Assembly: GCA_943736015.1 (NCBI GenBank)
Contig: OX031069.1
Span: 21,271,235 to 21,335,234, forward strand
Length of the DNA stretch: 64,000 bases
Source: Tridacna crocea
Taxonomy: Eukaryota; Mollusca; Bivalvia; Cardiida; Cardiidae
Reading direction: 5' to 3'
Position 1 is the stretch's first letter. Each line of letters begins with the position of its first letter. The notes beneath the pieces were generated by a model. The model did no database searches. It saw only the letters and a list, made by a program, of their open reading frames with translations, and had not been told where the DNA came from. Below are positions 35,032 to 46,551 of the stretch, in pieces. The translations under genes and the position numbers were made by a program.

Positions 35032-35548
35032 TCACTTTCGTCTTATTCTCTTTGCTAAGAATCTTCTGACTGCTGGTTGTGGGCCAAAATCTTCTAAGGA
35101 GGGACCCTCTTCTTTCACTCCCATGAGTTTAGTGACAGTATCATGCTTAAGGCGAGCTCTTCCTTTTGTTTTGATCTTGTTGTGAACACTAAACCCTCTT
35201 TCACATGCGATGGAAGTGAGTGGTGAAGTCAGCACAATTGTAGTTTTTCATAATGATACTGCAGGCTTCTGGTAGTGAACAATTAAGTGATTTCAAAATA
35301 ACTTTCAGTTGGTAGTAGTCTTCTTTTGCTTTATTTGCATCCAACACTCCATTTTCTTCTCCATACAGGTAAGTTAGCTGCCTGAGTTCTTCTTCACCAT
35401 ATTCTTCAAGGCTGTTTATATTCTTTGGTATTTCAGCTGGATTGAGGACTTTGTTCAAGAGTTGGAGATTTTTTATGGAGTTTTCATCAAATCTGGAAGT
35501 GATATTATCAATTAGTTTTTCAATATAATCTGTTGAGTTATTTTGAAA
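35032..35548 (-). pseudogene. hAT-superfamily transposase C-terminus (ZNF862-like), frameshifted
   Basis: Two overlapping minus-strand frames make one hAT C-terminal region. The upstream frame (35201-35548) includes EYGEEELRQLTYLYG, typical of the segment before the dimerisation domain. The second frame (35032-35235) contains SIACERGFSVHNKIKTKGR, the hallmark hAT dimerisation motif (S..CERGFS..N.IKT..R), and ends in KRIRRK before a stop. The frames join near 35235-35245 by a one-base shift, and an in-frame TAG at 35549-35551 cuts the upstream side. No BED zinc finger, DDE core or terminal repeats were found nearby. It is a dead fragment of a DNA transposon or of a transposase-derived gene. 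Confidence 0.75.
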
Positions 35549-35753
35549 CTACATTCTTAACTGTTGTTTGTTGTCAATTTCACTCCTTTGCAGATGCTTT
35601 TTGTACTTTCAGTGTCATCATATATTTTTGTCAGTACAAATTATTTGTACTAGGTCACCAGTAGGTCAATAAACCTTTACCAGAACTAATCAAAGTGCAG
35701 AGGTTCTCTTGTTTTATATGAAAAGGATTATAGATTATGTAAAGCAACCATCT

Positions 35754-35982
35754 TTAACTCTTTACCAAACAACAAAATTTGGGATGTGACCAAACTGAAA
35801 GCATTTGCAGACAACAAATTAAACATTGATGAAATGATGATTTCTCTCCTTGATAGAGTAGAAAACACTGAGGTAAAAAGAGAAAATGCTGATTACCAGC
35901 ATTTTCTCCTTTTCCAAGAGTGTTTTCTAAAGACTTCTTCTTTAGGGTCGTTAAAAGTCAGGACTGTATGGTAAAGACTTAT
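35754..35982 (-). repeat. TTAA-hairpin element
   Basis: TTAACTCTTTACCAAACAAC to ATGGTAAAGACTTAT; right TTAA mutated. Confidence 0.82.
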
Positions 35983-36070
35983 CAGCATAGGAACTAACCT
36001 CCAATACAACAATGAAATCAAAATGAATAGTATATATGAGAGAAGAAATTTTTCAAAGGTCTGAAAGAGA

Positions 36071-36299
36071 TTAACTCATTACCCAAATGACAATATTTTA
36101 GGCTTGTCCAAATTGAAAGCATTTGCAGACCAAAGATAAAAGTGAATGAAAATTTGAACTTTGTTTTTTGAGGGGTAGAAAATAATGTGGGAAAAGGAGA
36201 AAATGCGACTTACCAGCATTTTCTCCTTTTCCCACAATGTTTTCAAAAGGCTTGTTTCCAAAGGTCGTCAAAAGTAGGGATTGCGTGGTAATGGGTTAA
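36071..36299 (-). repeat. TTAA-hairpin element, 229 bp
   Basis: TTAACTCATTACCCAAATGA to GTGGTAATGGGTTAA; one centre mismatch (GCGACTTACCAGC). Confidence 0.86.
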
Positions 36300-37139
36300 C
36301 TTGAGGACAATACTGTCGAAAGTTTAATTATCCTTTTACATCTTGGTGATTCTGTTAAAGATACTGAAAGCCAGTTTTAGTCCAGTCAAAATAATGAAAA
36401 AAAGGGCTTAACCCAAAACTAATTGCAACACAAGCCATTCTTTGATTTTTATGAGGGATTACCCTCCCTAAACAATATATAGAAAGTAGGACGAAATCGG
36501 AAGATATGAAATTCAATTTTTTCGCGCGTTTTGTTTCCAGCCGCAACTTTGTGTACAAATAGTAGCTTATGTGTAAATTTTACATTCTTCGAACTGTTTT
36601 GAGCTTTCTATATTGCATGTAACATTTTCTGATAACTCTGGTAGTGAATTATCTAGTTATTTGAAATATTGTTCTTTCTTCTTCCTGTTTTTTTACTTAA
36701 AATAATGATAGAGGCAATATCAACTTACCCCACCCACTACTTTTTGTATTAGATTTTCAGGATCAATTTTTTGGGGGGGACTGCTATGTGCATGATCATT
36801 CCCTATATGATAATAATTGCTTATTAAAAGCCTACACACATTCTTTCAATGGCTGCCATTCGATAAAGTCTGGCACAATGTCTTGTGATGGAATCGTGAA
36901 TGCCGAATCTGGGTCTTATCATAGATTTTGTGAAACAACGAAATTGTTTATGAATAAACTTGAATGTTTGGTTGAATGACTTTATATGCAACAATCAGCT
37001 TGGTTTCAGTCATACCACTGTGACATTTCACATATTGGTGTATTTCTTTGGTTTCACCAGTAATACGGTTGGGATCTGAAGTGTCTTGCCAAACAACACT
37101 CTCACTAAAAACATAGGAATAAACTTGAATCATTGTGTT

Positions 37140-38340
37140 TTAAGTTTAGAAAACTGTGTTAGGATGTTTTTGACAAGATGCAGGTAATATTTCAACCTAT
37201 GATAATTAAAAAAATTACAACATCTTTTTTATCTTAATATGTACTTACCCTATTGCTTTTTCTATAAATAAGCAAACCTTGAACCACCATTTTAGTAAAA
37301 GGTAACATACCGCTATCAACTGCAGGGGCATATTAAGTCATTTAAAGGTTAAACACAAGTACTCCCATAGATGTATTCAAGCAAAGCTGTCATATGAACC
37401 AATGATTGTAAGTCTTACAACTTAGATTTGTAACCCACACATACAAAGTTCCAACTTTGTAAGGTTTCGTTATTCAACCATATAATGTTCTTTTTCTTAT
37501 TATGAATTCCAGCAACAATTTTTTATCCAATTCGTTGCCATTTAAGTTACGAAAAAGCCACAATACTGGTTTTGTGATTGGTGTCTGTCAAACTTGATAA
37601 GGGACTCACTTTCCAAGTTAAGCAAATGATATTCGCATGCACATGTTCAAAAGTCATAAGCAAGGGTAGTCCAAAATGTACTGTTGATAAAAAATGCCAG
37701 CTGGTCTTTTATGATAACTGAATGACATCGGGCATTTTTTGAAAATAATTAAGATTCTACCACATCTTTTGAATTTAGGTGTGCACTACGGTAAAATGTT
37801 CCCTAGCCAACCAGTAGACACATGCCTCGGACATATCTTATATAAAGAAAAGACTAATTGATAAGTTACAAACCATGCAATGAATGCTAAAGTACATCTG
37901 CATAAAAGCTGACGTTATGAAGGCAGAGTGTCTACAGAGGTAAGTTAATATCTGCAAGAGTGTTACCAAGGAGAAACTTAAAGCTCTAATAATTTCAGAC
38001 AGAGACATCATGCAACCAGCCAAATCTAGTTCTTTGATGATGAAGTACGATAGATATCAGTGAATTATGGACTCGGACAGGTTGCAGTTTGATCCAGTAT
38101 TATTTCTTCGTGTGTTTACAAATAAAAGAATCGTTGGATAATGTTCAACCAAGTTTCTGACAATCGAATGACGTCCGCGTGGTGAATATGTTAGCTGGTC
38201 TCTGTGCGTGAACCAGGAGGTAACTGCACTGAGACCATCTAGGACAATTCAGTCTATCAGTAGTTTTATATCGACTACTAATGATAAAATTGCCAGCAAA
38301 GAAGGACAAGGTAAATTCAATGGCAAGACTGCAGTAAGAA
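37140..38340. other. No recognisable feature
   Basis: AT-rich sequence inside the 36376-40608 inverted-repeat pair. No ORF or known repeat seen. Confidence 0.4.
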
Positions 38341-38345
38341 TATAA

Positions 38346-38777
38346 TTTGCCAAGAAGCGCAGATTCTTGGCCAGTTTAAACCAGGCGCCAACCTTTCGAG
38401 AACCTCAAGAATCTTATCCAGTTTCAGGCGAAGTTATGACTTGGAATCCACTCATTACTCCCACATTAGAGCAAGGCTTTCACTTAAACAAAGCTTTCTT
38501 CGTGGGCTTCTCCAGCTTTCCCAATGTAAACTGCTAAGGCAACAAGCATGTTTCTTCTTTGCTGAAGAAACGCTCCAAACAGCCTCCGTTTCAAAAGAAT
38601 GTTACTTCTGATTATAATGCAAACAAAATCCCGACAATAGAGAATTTGGAATCTCAACTTTCATTAGTTACATGTAAGCTGGGCGGCTCCAGTCAGACAA
38701 AACTTCTACTGCCTGCTGCCTACAGAGAAATCGCCGATACCCTGACAATAAGTAAAAGGCAGTGCCTACATGTTTGA
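38346..38777 (+). other. Two consecutive short coding-like ORFs
   Basis: A first frame (about 38346-38532) includes SYPVSGEVMTWNPL. A second (38535-38777) includes NANKIPTIENLESQLSLVTC and ends with LTISKRQCLHV before a stop. Composition is less biased than in the flanks. They lie inside the inverted-repeat pair 36376-40608 and may be remnants of a larger mobile element or an old exon. No function assigned. Confidence 0.15.
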
Positions 38778-38779
38778 CA

Positions 38780-40460
38780 AGATGCCCGGATGACGTGAGT
38801 TTTGTTGTTGTTGTTGCCGTTAACTGTTAAGTTGTACCTTAACATCCAACAAACTCTGTCTACTGACAAAATTTTCAGCTGTTCTTGTTCATTTGCAACT
38901 GCCGCTGGACTGGTGCAATCCCATTCTGATCCGATTCCGGATAAAGGCGCACTGTCCGTTGGCAGTCCCTAATTTGTGACCGTGCCATTAGAAACGGTCC
39001 ATGAACCATGTACACTCTCTCTTTGGAAATAGGAAAATGCTATGTACATGTAAATTGGATTCTGATGGATAATATACATGTATACGAGTAAGGTCAGTGC
39101 AAGTTTAGATCCTCGGCTCTCTGCGCTGTGAACAGGACAGAGGGCGGAGGATCTGAACTCGGACAGGGGTGTTCTGCGGAATTTCAGAATGGTTACAAAA
39201 TGGGTGAATTTTTTACGTTATCACCATGAATGGCAGGTGGAGATGATGGGAAAAAATCCTGAAAAGTTAAATTATCCATGTAGGGTTCACTTAACTTTAG
39301 GCCCCTGAAGAAGAGTAGAATTCACAAGTTCAGTATTTCTACAAGTTTTTTTTTTTATCATAAAATGCTAAAATATAAAAAAAATTATATATTATTTTGA
39401 TGATAATTTTATATGCAACAAAAATGGAAATATCCCAAGTGTATCTGTACTTAATATCTGTAAAGAGTAAGACAGTATCTGCTAACGTATCCATTTGTAG
39501 GAAGAATACTAAAAGAGGTCTCTTGCGATATTGTCTTACACGGATACGTAGCCTATGATTTATTGTAAATCTAGTTTTCATGCTAATTTGGAAGTGCAAG
39601 TTGGAATGTCACATGGTCCTTAGCATGCAACGATTATGTGGAATGGCAGTCAAATGAGTATATTATATTCGGACCGCAAAACTACCTTCTCGCTTCTTCA
39701 ACACCAAATTTATACCACTTAACGTAGTGGACCCTTAATAGAAACAGCTATTTCCACCATATTATTATCCTACAGAATTTGCTAATATTAAAAATAAGTA
39801 TTACTGTACTACTTTCACCAAGCCACTTTTTCATTTTGTCCTTCCTGGAATTATCGTTTATAAATCTAAAACCACTATTCTCATTACTAAGAGATGCGAT
39901 AATTACCTCCCTTCTCTGGAGATTAACAAAAGTATCAACAGATAATATGAAGATAGACATCAAAGGAATTTCTGGTCAGTTAAAAATGTGCAAAAGTATT
40001 ATATCTATATAAATCTGTCTTTATCAACGGTCAAGAAATTTTATGCCATGCTGCACTAGAAGTATTACGGGTCCTCTACATATACCTTAACAAAGTGTTG
40101 CCGACAAGTTTCTGTACATTTAAAGAGAAAAATATGGTCTGAAGTACTAATCAGTATTTCAACAAACAAAAATTTATTCACAATAAAAATGTAAGTTTAC
40201 TATGTCAACTGTCCAACCTTAGTTTATTGTATATATACAGTGGTCCTTCCCTTTGTATTGGTGGGTGGGGTAAACCAACTCCAGTGTAGAACTAAATTGA
40301 CAGAATGGATGCTGCCTTATATGTAAATCATGGCGGGCAGGTTGTAACAAGTTGCTAGTGGGTTTTCTGTTACTTTCAAGAGAAAAATCAAGTAGGAATG
40401 ACATGTAAAACTTGCGAGATGAGCTGTAACAATGTTTAAAATGGCCAAATTCATATGAAT
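38780..40460. other. No recognisable feature
   Basis: Short random frames only, and a GTT microsatellite at about 38800-38815. Confidence 0.4.
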
Positions 40461-40894
40461 TCAAAAAAGCTGAAAAAATCAAAGTTCATATCCTCCGATT
40501 TCGTCCTACTTTACATATGTTAAAAAGGTGTCCCTATGGATGTTGAAAACGAAAAAAGTGTTTGTGTTGCAATTAGTTTTGGGTCTTCTCACAATTTGAC
40601 TGGACTATTTGTGACATTGCTTTTCTGGGCTTTGTCAAATAGAACTTCAGGAGCAACATGTAAATGTGCTTGTGCTAATGGTGAACAGACACACAATAGT
40701 CAAAATACCAACCCATCACAACTGTTCACCATGAGCACTAGGGATAACCTGGGAAGACTAGAGTGGATTTAATACCTTAATTTCAGTCTTTGTTTTGGTT
40801 GACACTGACATCTCGTCTCTGTATGTATTGACAACAACAATTGTTAGCTGTATGTATTGACCCATTAGGTTCTTTGAACTCATCTCCCTCCACT

Positions 40895-40996
40895 CCCTCC
40901 AGAGTGACACCTTTAAGTCATCTGTGCCATCTTGAGATCTTAACTGTCTTGACCTGGACGTCTGTCCCTCTGACCTGCACAATCTTCACAATCTCT
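40895..40996 (-). CDS. Weak coding-like ORF after a splice-acceptor-like site
   Basis: After CTGTTTTAG the minus strand reads EEIVKIVQVRGTDVQVKTVK before a stop. A second frame continues with LKGVTLEGVEGDEFKEPNGS. Both look protein-like, suggesting a decayed exon or retroelement fragment broken by a frameshift. No family recognised. Confidence 0.18.
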
Positions 40997-41496
40997 TCCT
41001 AAAACAGATACAAAGAAATATAACCAAATGATAGCCATACAAAAATCTGAACAGTATTTAACTTAACATTCTTCTTTTATCAAAGATGCATATTGTAGAT
41101 TGATGCAACATCAAGTTATTGTCCAAAGAATTGAAGAGGGCCTTGATTGTCTAAAATTACCCACCTTACTGTTGAGCAATTTTTTCTTTAACAAAAATGT
41201 TTTTCAAAAATCTTTTCAAGGGTCAATTTTACCTCTTGTAATGCTGATTTCCCAGAATAGACTATTCCAGATTTGCTTCCGAATTTCAGTCACTGTAAAA
41301 TTTGCCAACAGTGCAGACCAACATCAGACTGAATGGCTGCGCAGGTTGATCATTGGTCTACACTATTAGCAAATATGACCAATGTTGCAATAGGCAAGAT
41401 AGGGGTTAAGGCTTCCCGTTAAGCTCAGCCCGCATTTCTTTAGCTTAACTGCTTTATCCCACTTGAAAGCATCATGCTAACACATACAAACCAGGT

Positions 41497-41674
41497 CTAA
41501 CCCCTTTACCCATTGACAACATTCTAGCCTTGTCCAAATTGAAAGCAGTTGCAGACAACAATTTCAATCTCATTATCTGAATCAAATGCTGCAATTGTTC
41601 CTATGACATAGTAGAAAATATTGTGTGAAAAGGAGGCTTCTTTCAAAACTCATCACTGATTGGTAAAAGGTTAA
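41497..41674 (-). repeat. TTAA-hairpin element with internal deletion
   Basis: It runs normally to GTGTGAAAAGGAG and jumps directly to GCTTCTTTC, removing the inner palindrome. Confidence 0.75.
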
Positions 41675-41864
41675 AGAATGCTTCACATCTTTTGTAGATG
41701 ATAAAATATTAATATTGGTTTTAATGTTCAATCAAGGATCATAATCATTTGAGACAAATCTCCCTGACTGTGGCAATTGTTAAAAGCTAAAGTGGTCCGA
41801 ACAGACATACATGTATCTAAAATGGTTTGCATTCTGCATCAAATCAACAGTGCCACTGGTTACC

Positions 41865-42098
41865 TTAAACTCTTAAGACTACCAAACAATCCTGACTTTT
41901 AACGATCCTGAGAAAGAAGCCTTTTGAAAATATTGTAGGAAAAGTAGAAAGTGTGGGTAACTATCATTATCTCCTTTTCTCACAATGTTTTCTATTCTTC
42001 CCTAAACAAATTTCAATTTTTGAGCCACATTTATTATGACATCAGCATGGCTTTCAATTTGGACCATTCTTAAATTTTGTTGTTTGGGAAAGAGTTAA
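41865..42098 (+). repeat. TTAA-hairpin element
   Basis: TTAAACTCTTAAGACTACCA to GTTTGGGAAAGAGTTAA; shares TTAA with the next copy. Confidence 0.82.
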
Positions 42099-42333
42099 CT
42101 CATTTCCAAATGACAAAATTTTAGACTTGTTCAAATCTAAAGCATTAAATTTTGCAGACGACAAAATAAAGGTGACTGAAAAATTGAAACTTGTTCTTGG
42201 AAGGGTAGAAAACCCTGTGGGAAAAGGAGGAAACGCTGGTTACCAGCATTTTCTCCTTTTCCTACAGTGTTTTCAAAAGGCTTCTTTCTCAGAGGCGTCA
42301 AAAGTAGGGACTGTGTGGTATTAATGGGTTAAG
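42095..42333 (-). repeat. TTAA-hairpin element
   Basis: TTAACTCATTTCCAAATGAC to GTGGTATTAATGGGTTAA, with a few small insertions. Confidence 0.85.
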
Positions 42334-42397
42334 CACACATACTGTACAGCCTTTTTACCTATGCAAACACAATTTTCAAAAAACCTTTTATATCAGA

Positions 42398-42600
42398 TTT
42401 GACTCTTTACCACACAACAAAATTCAGACCGATCAAAATTGAAAGAAATTCCAAGAGACATAGTAAATGTGGCACAAGTAATAAGATTTGTCAGTAAAGG
42501 ATAAGAACACATTATGGGAAAAGAAGAAAACATTGGTTACCAGCATTTTCTCCTTTTCCCACAATGTTTTCAAAAGCTTTCTTTTGTTCGGTTTTGCATG
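42398..42600 (-). repeat. TTAA-hairpin element, right end lost
   Basis: TTGACTCTTTACCACACAAC. The palindrome is present, and the sequence ends near TTCTTTTGTTCGG, shortly before the element at 42637. Confidence 0.7.
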
Positions 42601-42636
42601 CACATTCATTTAGGTTTTTTTTTTTCAATATTAATG

Positions 42637-43181
42637 TTTAACCCTTTTCTCTACAAAAGCAGGTATCAATTTTGCGAGATACTTGCCAGCTAAATTGAAT
42701 GAATCTACTAAATATTATGTCAATTAACTTCAAAAACTTCAATACCATGACACTTTTTGTATACATTTTTTTATGGTATTCCCTTAAAAGGCCACGTAGC
42801 CTCTTAAGGTATTTTTGAATTTCTCGCCAAAAATCAAAAGAAGCATTGTGGGAATATAAAGTGACTGGCACATGACTAATGGCGCTTAAATTCCGTAACA
42901 TAACAAACATGTTATTTTCCATAAACTTCTTCAGTCGCTGTGTTTGAGGCATCATTTGTGTATTTCCGGTAAGTGAGTGAGCAAGTTGCTCATCTAAAAG
43001 TAGACCATGGTTCCCGTCGGTGTTGACCTGGGCCGTATTAGATCTCTAATTTCTCTTGTTGTCGGATGGTTTTCGACTACTGGGGTTTTATGAATGAAAA
43101 TTAAAAGGTACTGGGAGTATCAGGATGAATTTTAATATTTTTGTATAAATTTCGTCCAAAAATCTGAAGGGCCACCTTTAA
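42637..43181 (-). mobile_element. TTAAAGGTGG element, divergent left end
   Basis: From about 42765 to the CCACCTTTAA end at 43181 it matches the 12022 copy in reverse (GTTCCCGTCGGTG, TTTTCGACTACTGGGG). The first 130 bases differ from the other copies, so this may be a subfamily or a replaced end. The boundary at 42637 is inferred from length. Confidence 0.55.
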
Positions 43182-43451
43182 GTGAAAGTACAAAAGCTGC
43201 AATACTTTTGACTGAGCCAATTTAAAGATTTAAATGCATATATATGTTAGATCCAGGTTGACAGCATTAAAGTCAAAATTAACTATATGAAAGGGGAAGA
43301 ATAGATCACCATTTTATATTTTTCCAACATTTCAATATACTTTCACCTTAGGGCTGCAAAATCCTAGTGCTGAAAGGTAAGTTTAAAAGATTATAAAGGT
43401 GTAAGATTTATTACACAAATGCAAACCATGTAAACTCACGTTAGGAGAAAG

Positions 43452-43510
43452 GGCCGAAATTGTAATGGGCCGAAATTGTAATGGGACGAAATTGTTATCG
43501 GTCGAAATTT
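43452..43510 (+). repeat. Short tandem repeat, 16-17 bp units
   Basis: GGGCCGAAATTGTAAT repeated about four times, with the last units drifting to GGGACG and CGGTCG. Confidence 0.65.
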
Positions 43511-43819
43511 CCAGTCACTGTGAGGACTGTTGACATTTGGGATTCGTTAAATATTCTTCTTCGACGAAGAGCGATACATTCAACTAGTTATGGCAGCAAA
43601 TGGAATACAAATCATTCATATTTATATACTAATGTAGCCTTCTGTAACGCAGGCGTAAAGCTTTTACGAACTTACAATAAATCAAAATGGCGACTGTAAT
43701 CTTCATAAACAACGACTGACCTACTTCGTTTCTAAACAATACTTAAGTAAGGACGTAATGTCCTTCACGTTTAAAACAAAAACACATTTCAAAAAAGAAA
43801 AAAATACATTGAACTTTAC

Positions 43820-43891
43820 CTTTGCGGTCTTGGGTTTGTTCAGATCAAATTGTGACTTGCTTGCCTTGCGTTTCACTCGCCGCCGTTTAAG
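43820..43891 (-). CDS. Candidate 24-codon exon, unassigned
   Basis: An open, lysine/arginine-rich stretch (LKRRRVKRKASKSQFDLN then KPKTAK) lies between a possible acceptor (CATCCACACCACAG) and a GTAAAG donor. It is 72 bp, phase 0 at both ends, so it could be skipped or included without changing frame. It cannot sit directly between the two MRL exons, whose junction splits a codon. The pyrimidine tract is weak and no second exon was found. Function unknown; possibly a nuclear-localisation type segment. Confidence 0.22.
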
Positions 43892-44988
43892 CTGTGGTGT
43901 GGATGAAAGTCACGTTGCGAGTATGAATAAATTAGGTTACTAGCTATTCAACACTTCAGACATTCAAGCAAATTTTTGTTGAAAATGTAAATGCCTTGTA
44001 AAATAAACAAGCCAATAATTTTATTGGTAAGAGTATTAATGATGCGTGTTTAACGAAAGCTATTTTTTATGTGAACATGGATCCGAGTGACATATCATTC
44101 ATAAAATAGTGCCCAATTGGTAATCGTAACATCTCGGCCGATTTGATGGCTCTCAACATCTGAGTAATGCCGAATGGCTAGATTCGTCCGCATTCATATA
44201 GAAAAATATAGGATCTGTGTATTAACAGATATTAAGATTTGATAATTATTCATTGAAATGTCATAACAGTTCAAAGAAAATATCTGTTTAGTGCAATAGT
44301 TTGGCTTATTTCATTTTTTATCTGAAATTCAATCGTTTTATATGTTTAAATGCTTGAATTTCATAGAACTTTTTTTTCGCTGGTTGAATATTGGTGTTGT
44401 TGGGTGATTTCCCAAATGCCTGAGCGTTGCTATAGGAAGACCGATTACTGACGTAATCGACTTCCAAAAATGGGAATAACTACAGTGAGGCTTGCTAGTA
44501 TTGCTGGGCAATGATTGTTTAAAATCACAATCCATTATCGCTTTATAATTGGAAGGGCAAACCAACTGGCTATCCACTGTACAATCAGTTTTAAATACTG
44601 TGACAATTTGTTTAAATGATATGAAATATATAGAGATGTTATTTTCTCATTTTTAAAGATTCTTCAACTAATACCAATTATTTTGGTCCTTTAATCTTAA
44701 TTTCCAAACCTTGTTTCAGAGCTATAAATAGAGGGAGTAATTTTGGTTTCAAAATTAAGATTGTTATTTTTTATCCACTAAACCTTATGGTGTGGGTACT
44801 CATTAGAATCCCTCATCAAGACGATTCAAATGAGTACCTACATCACAGGGTTTCAAAGAGAAGTAATGACTTTAGAATACCATCACTCCTTCTAATCTGG
44901 AGCCCTGTTGTTCATATTTCAAGCATTTGCAGCTGACAATTCGACTAAGGCTGAATGTCGTTCAGCTACAGGACTGTTTCGAAAAGAG

Positions 44989-45228
44989 TTAACCCTTTAC
45001 TCCATATATACTCATTTCTACGCATTGCTTGTAGGAGCCTTTGGAAAACATTGTGACAAAAGGTGAAATTGCTCGTAACGAGCAATTTCACCTTTTGTCA
45101 CAATGTTTTCTATGCTATCAAAAGGTGTCATATACACACACATAAGAAACGGCTTCGTCCTAGTTGTTATTAATTTTAGGGTCTATCAAAGATACCATAG
45201 AAATGGCTTACGGGGTAAAGGGTTTTAA
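44989..45228 (+). repeat. TTAA-hairpin element, subfamily B
   Basis: TTAACCCTTTACTCCATATA. Stem TGTGACAAAAGGTGAAATTG with a fully complementary second arm and centre CTCGTAACGAG. The right terminus is GGGGTAAAGGGTTTTAA. The internal sequence between stem and ends differs from the main family. Confidence 0.8.
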
Positions 45229-45595
45229 GTGAAAGAATCCTGTTATCTCAAAAACAATGGCAGTGGAGGTCTTACCCTATTCTTTGGTGGTTTTCATTCT
45301 GTTTATGTGTGTCCCCCCCTCCTCCAAAAAATAAAATATAACAATAATACCCCTTGGTAATACTATCATTGTGACTAACAATATAGGAAGGAAGTGGGTA
45401 TTATCTTTTAACCCTTCTAGTCCCATGGGCTTGAATAGGGGCTTTAAAAAAAACAGCATATAATATCTCTATCAGACTACACTGTAACACGCAGTCTGAT
45501 CATGAATCTTGAACCTCTTTAGTCAAGCCTTAAAGGTAGAAAACCTGATGCCTTTCAGTGAATTTTATTTCAAAGGACACCAAAAGGTTCAAGGT

Positions 45596-46045
45596 TTAAC
45601 TATACAATGCTGACTTTTAACCCTTTACCCCATAAGGCATTTCTATGGTATCTCTAACTGACCCTAAATAACAACTAGGATGAAGCTGTTTCTTTTGTGT
45701 AATTATGACACCTTTTGATAGCATTGAAAACATTGTGATAAAAGGTGAAACTGCTCATCATGAGCAATTTCACCTTTTGCCACTATGTTTTCAAAAGGCT
45801 CCTACAAGCAATGCGTAGAAATGAGTATCTATGGAGTAAAGGGTTAAATACCCCAAGGAAGTTGTCCTTGAAAAACGTGTGGGAAAAGGAGAAAATGCTA
45901 TAACCAGCTTTTTCTACATTTCCCATTATATTTTCTACCTTTCCTAAAGCAAATTTTAATTTTTTTGAGTTACATTTATTTTGTCATTCTGTACATGCTT
46001 TCTATTTGGACTAGTCTGAAATTTTGTCAGTTGGTAAAGACTTAA
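45596..46045 (+). repeat. TTAA-hairpin main-family copy hosting a subfamily B copy
   Basis: The outer copy starts TTAACTATACAATGCTGACT, is broken at its internal TTAA (45617), resumes ATACCCCAAGGAAG at 45848 and ends GGTAAAGACTTAA. Without the insert it is about 223 bp. Confidence 0.85.
45617..45847 (-). repeat. TTAA-hairpin subfamily B, nested
   Basis: 231 bp between TTAA copies; stem GTGAAACTGCTCAT / ATGAGCAATTTCAC with a C/A mismatch. Inverted relative to 44989-45228. Confidence 0.85.
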
Positions 46046-46269
46046 CCCCTTTCCAAACAAGCCCTGGTTTTTATGTGTCTGCAGTAAAAGTCTTTTGAAA
46101 ACACTGTGGGAAAAGGAGAAATTGCTCGTGACGAGCAATTTCTCCTTTTCCCACAGTGTTTTCTACCCTTTTTGAGAACTTTCTGCCATTTTCTCAAAAT
46201 CTAAAATTGTCGTCTGCAAACTCTTTCAGTTTGGAAGAGTCCAAAATTTGTTGTTTGGGAAAGGGTTAA
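46042..46269 (+). repeat. TTAA-hairpin element, CTCGTGACGAG centre
   Basis: Shares TTAA with the outer copy to its left. Stem GAAATTGCTCG / CGAGCAATTTC; related to 19045-19272. Lies 282 bp below the MRL exon donor. Confidence 0.87.
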
Positions 46270-46374
46270 TAAAAAGCTGAATATACAAGAGACATTTTTA
46301 AATGGGGAAAACATCTGAAATATTGCTGTACCAAGGTTTTATTGGCTAGAACAAGTAACAAAAAAGTGAACAGT

Positions 46375-46430
46375 GTAGATCCAAGATCAGACTGCATGTT
46401 CTGTGCAGTCTAATCTTGATCTACACTATC
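46375..46430. repeat. GATCAGACTGCA hairpin
   Basis: GTGTAGATCCAAGATCAGAC and GTCTAATCTTGATCTACACT form inverted arms with small mismatches. Confidence 0.6.
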
Positions 46431-46551
46431 CACAAAGACAAGTCAGTTCCAGCGCTTTAAGGGTTAAAGCTGGTAATCAGTAAAATAATTGGTAAAATAC
46501 TGCCACCGACTCCATTAGCAAGGATAACAATACAAAGAAACCATGACTTAC

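Larger units (their letters stand above)
36376..40608. mobile_element. Possible 4.2-kb element between diverged inverted repeats
   Basis: 36376-36525 (AGTCCAGTCAAA, AACCCAAAACTAATTGCAAC, GTAGGACGAAATCGGAAGAT) recurs inverted at about 40470-40608 (ATCCTCCGATTTCGTCCTAC, GTTGCAATTAGTTTTGGGTC). The outer boundaries and target duplication are unclear. It may be one element or two solo copies. Apart from the weak ORFs at 38346-38777 the interior shows no recognisable gene. Confidence 0.4.
16737..46551 (-). other. Inferred 29.8-kb intron of the MRL gene
   Basis: The two MRL exons join in phase (1 base + 2 bases of a GAA codon), so the sequence between them is best read as one intron, unless small alternative exons lie inside it. 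It carries more than 40 TTAA-hairpin copies in both orientations, the 2.4-kb foldback element, a tandem-core element, SINEs and a dead hAT transposase. Opposite-strand copies within one transcript could pair as double-stranded RNA (inference). Confidence 0.5.

Noticed and set aside
44395..44480. CRE/X-box-like promoter near TGACGTAATCG
   Set aside because: Isolated short motifs with no exon, CpG enrichment or start site nearby.
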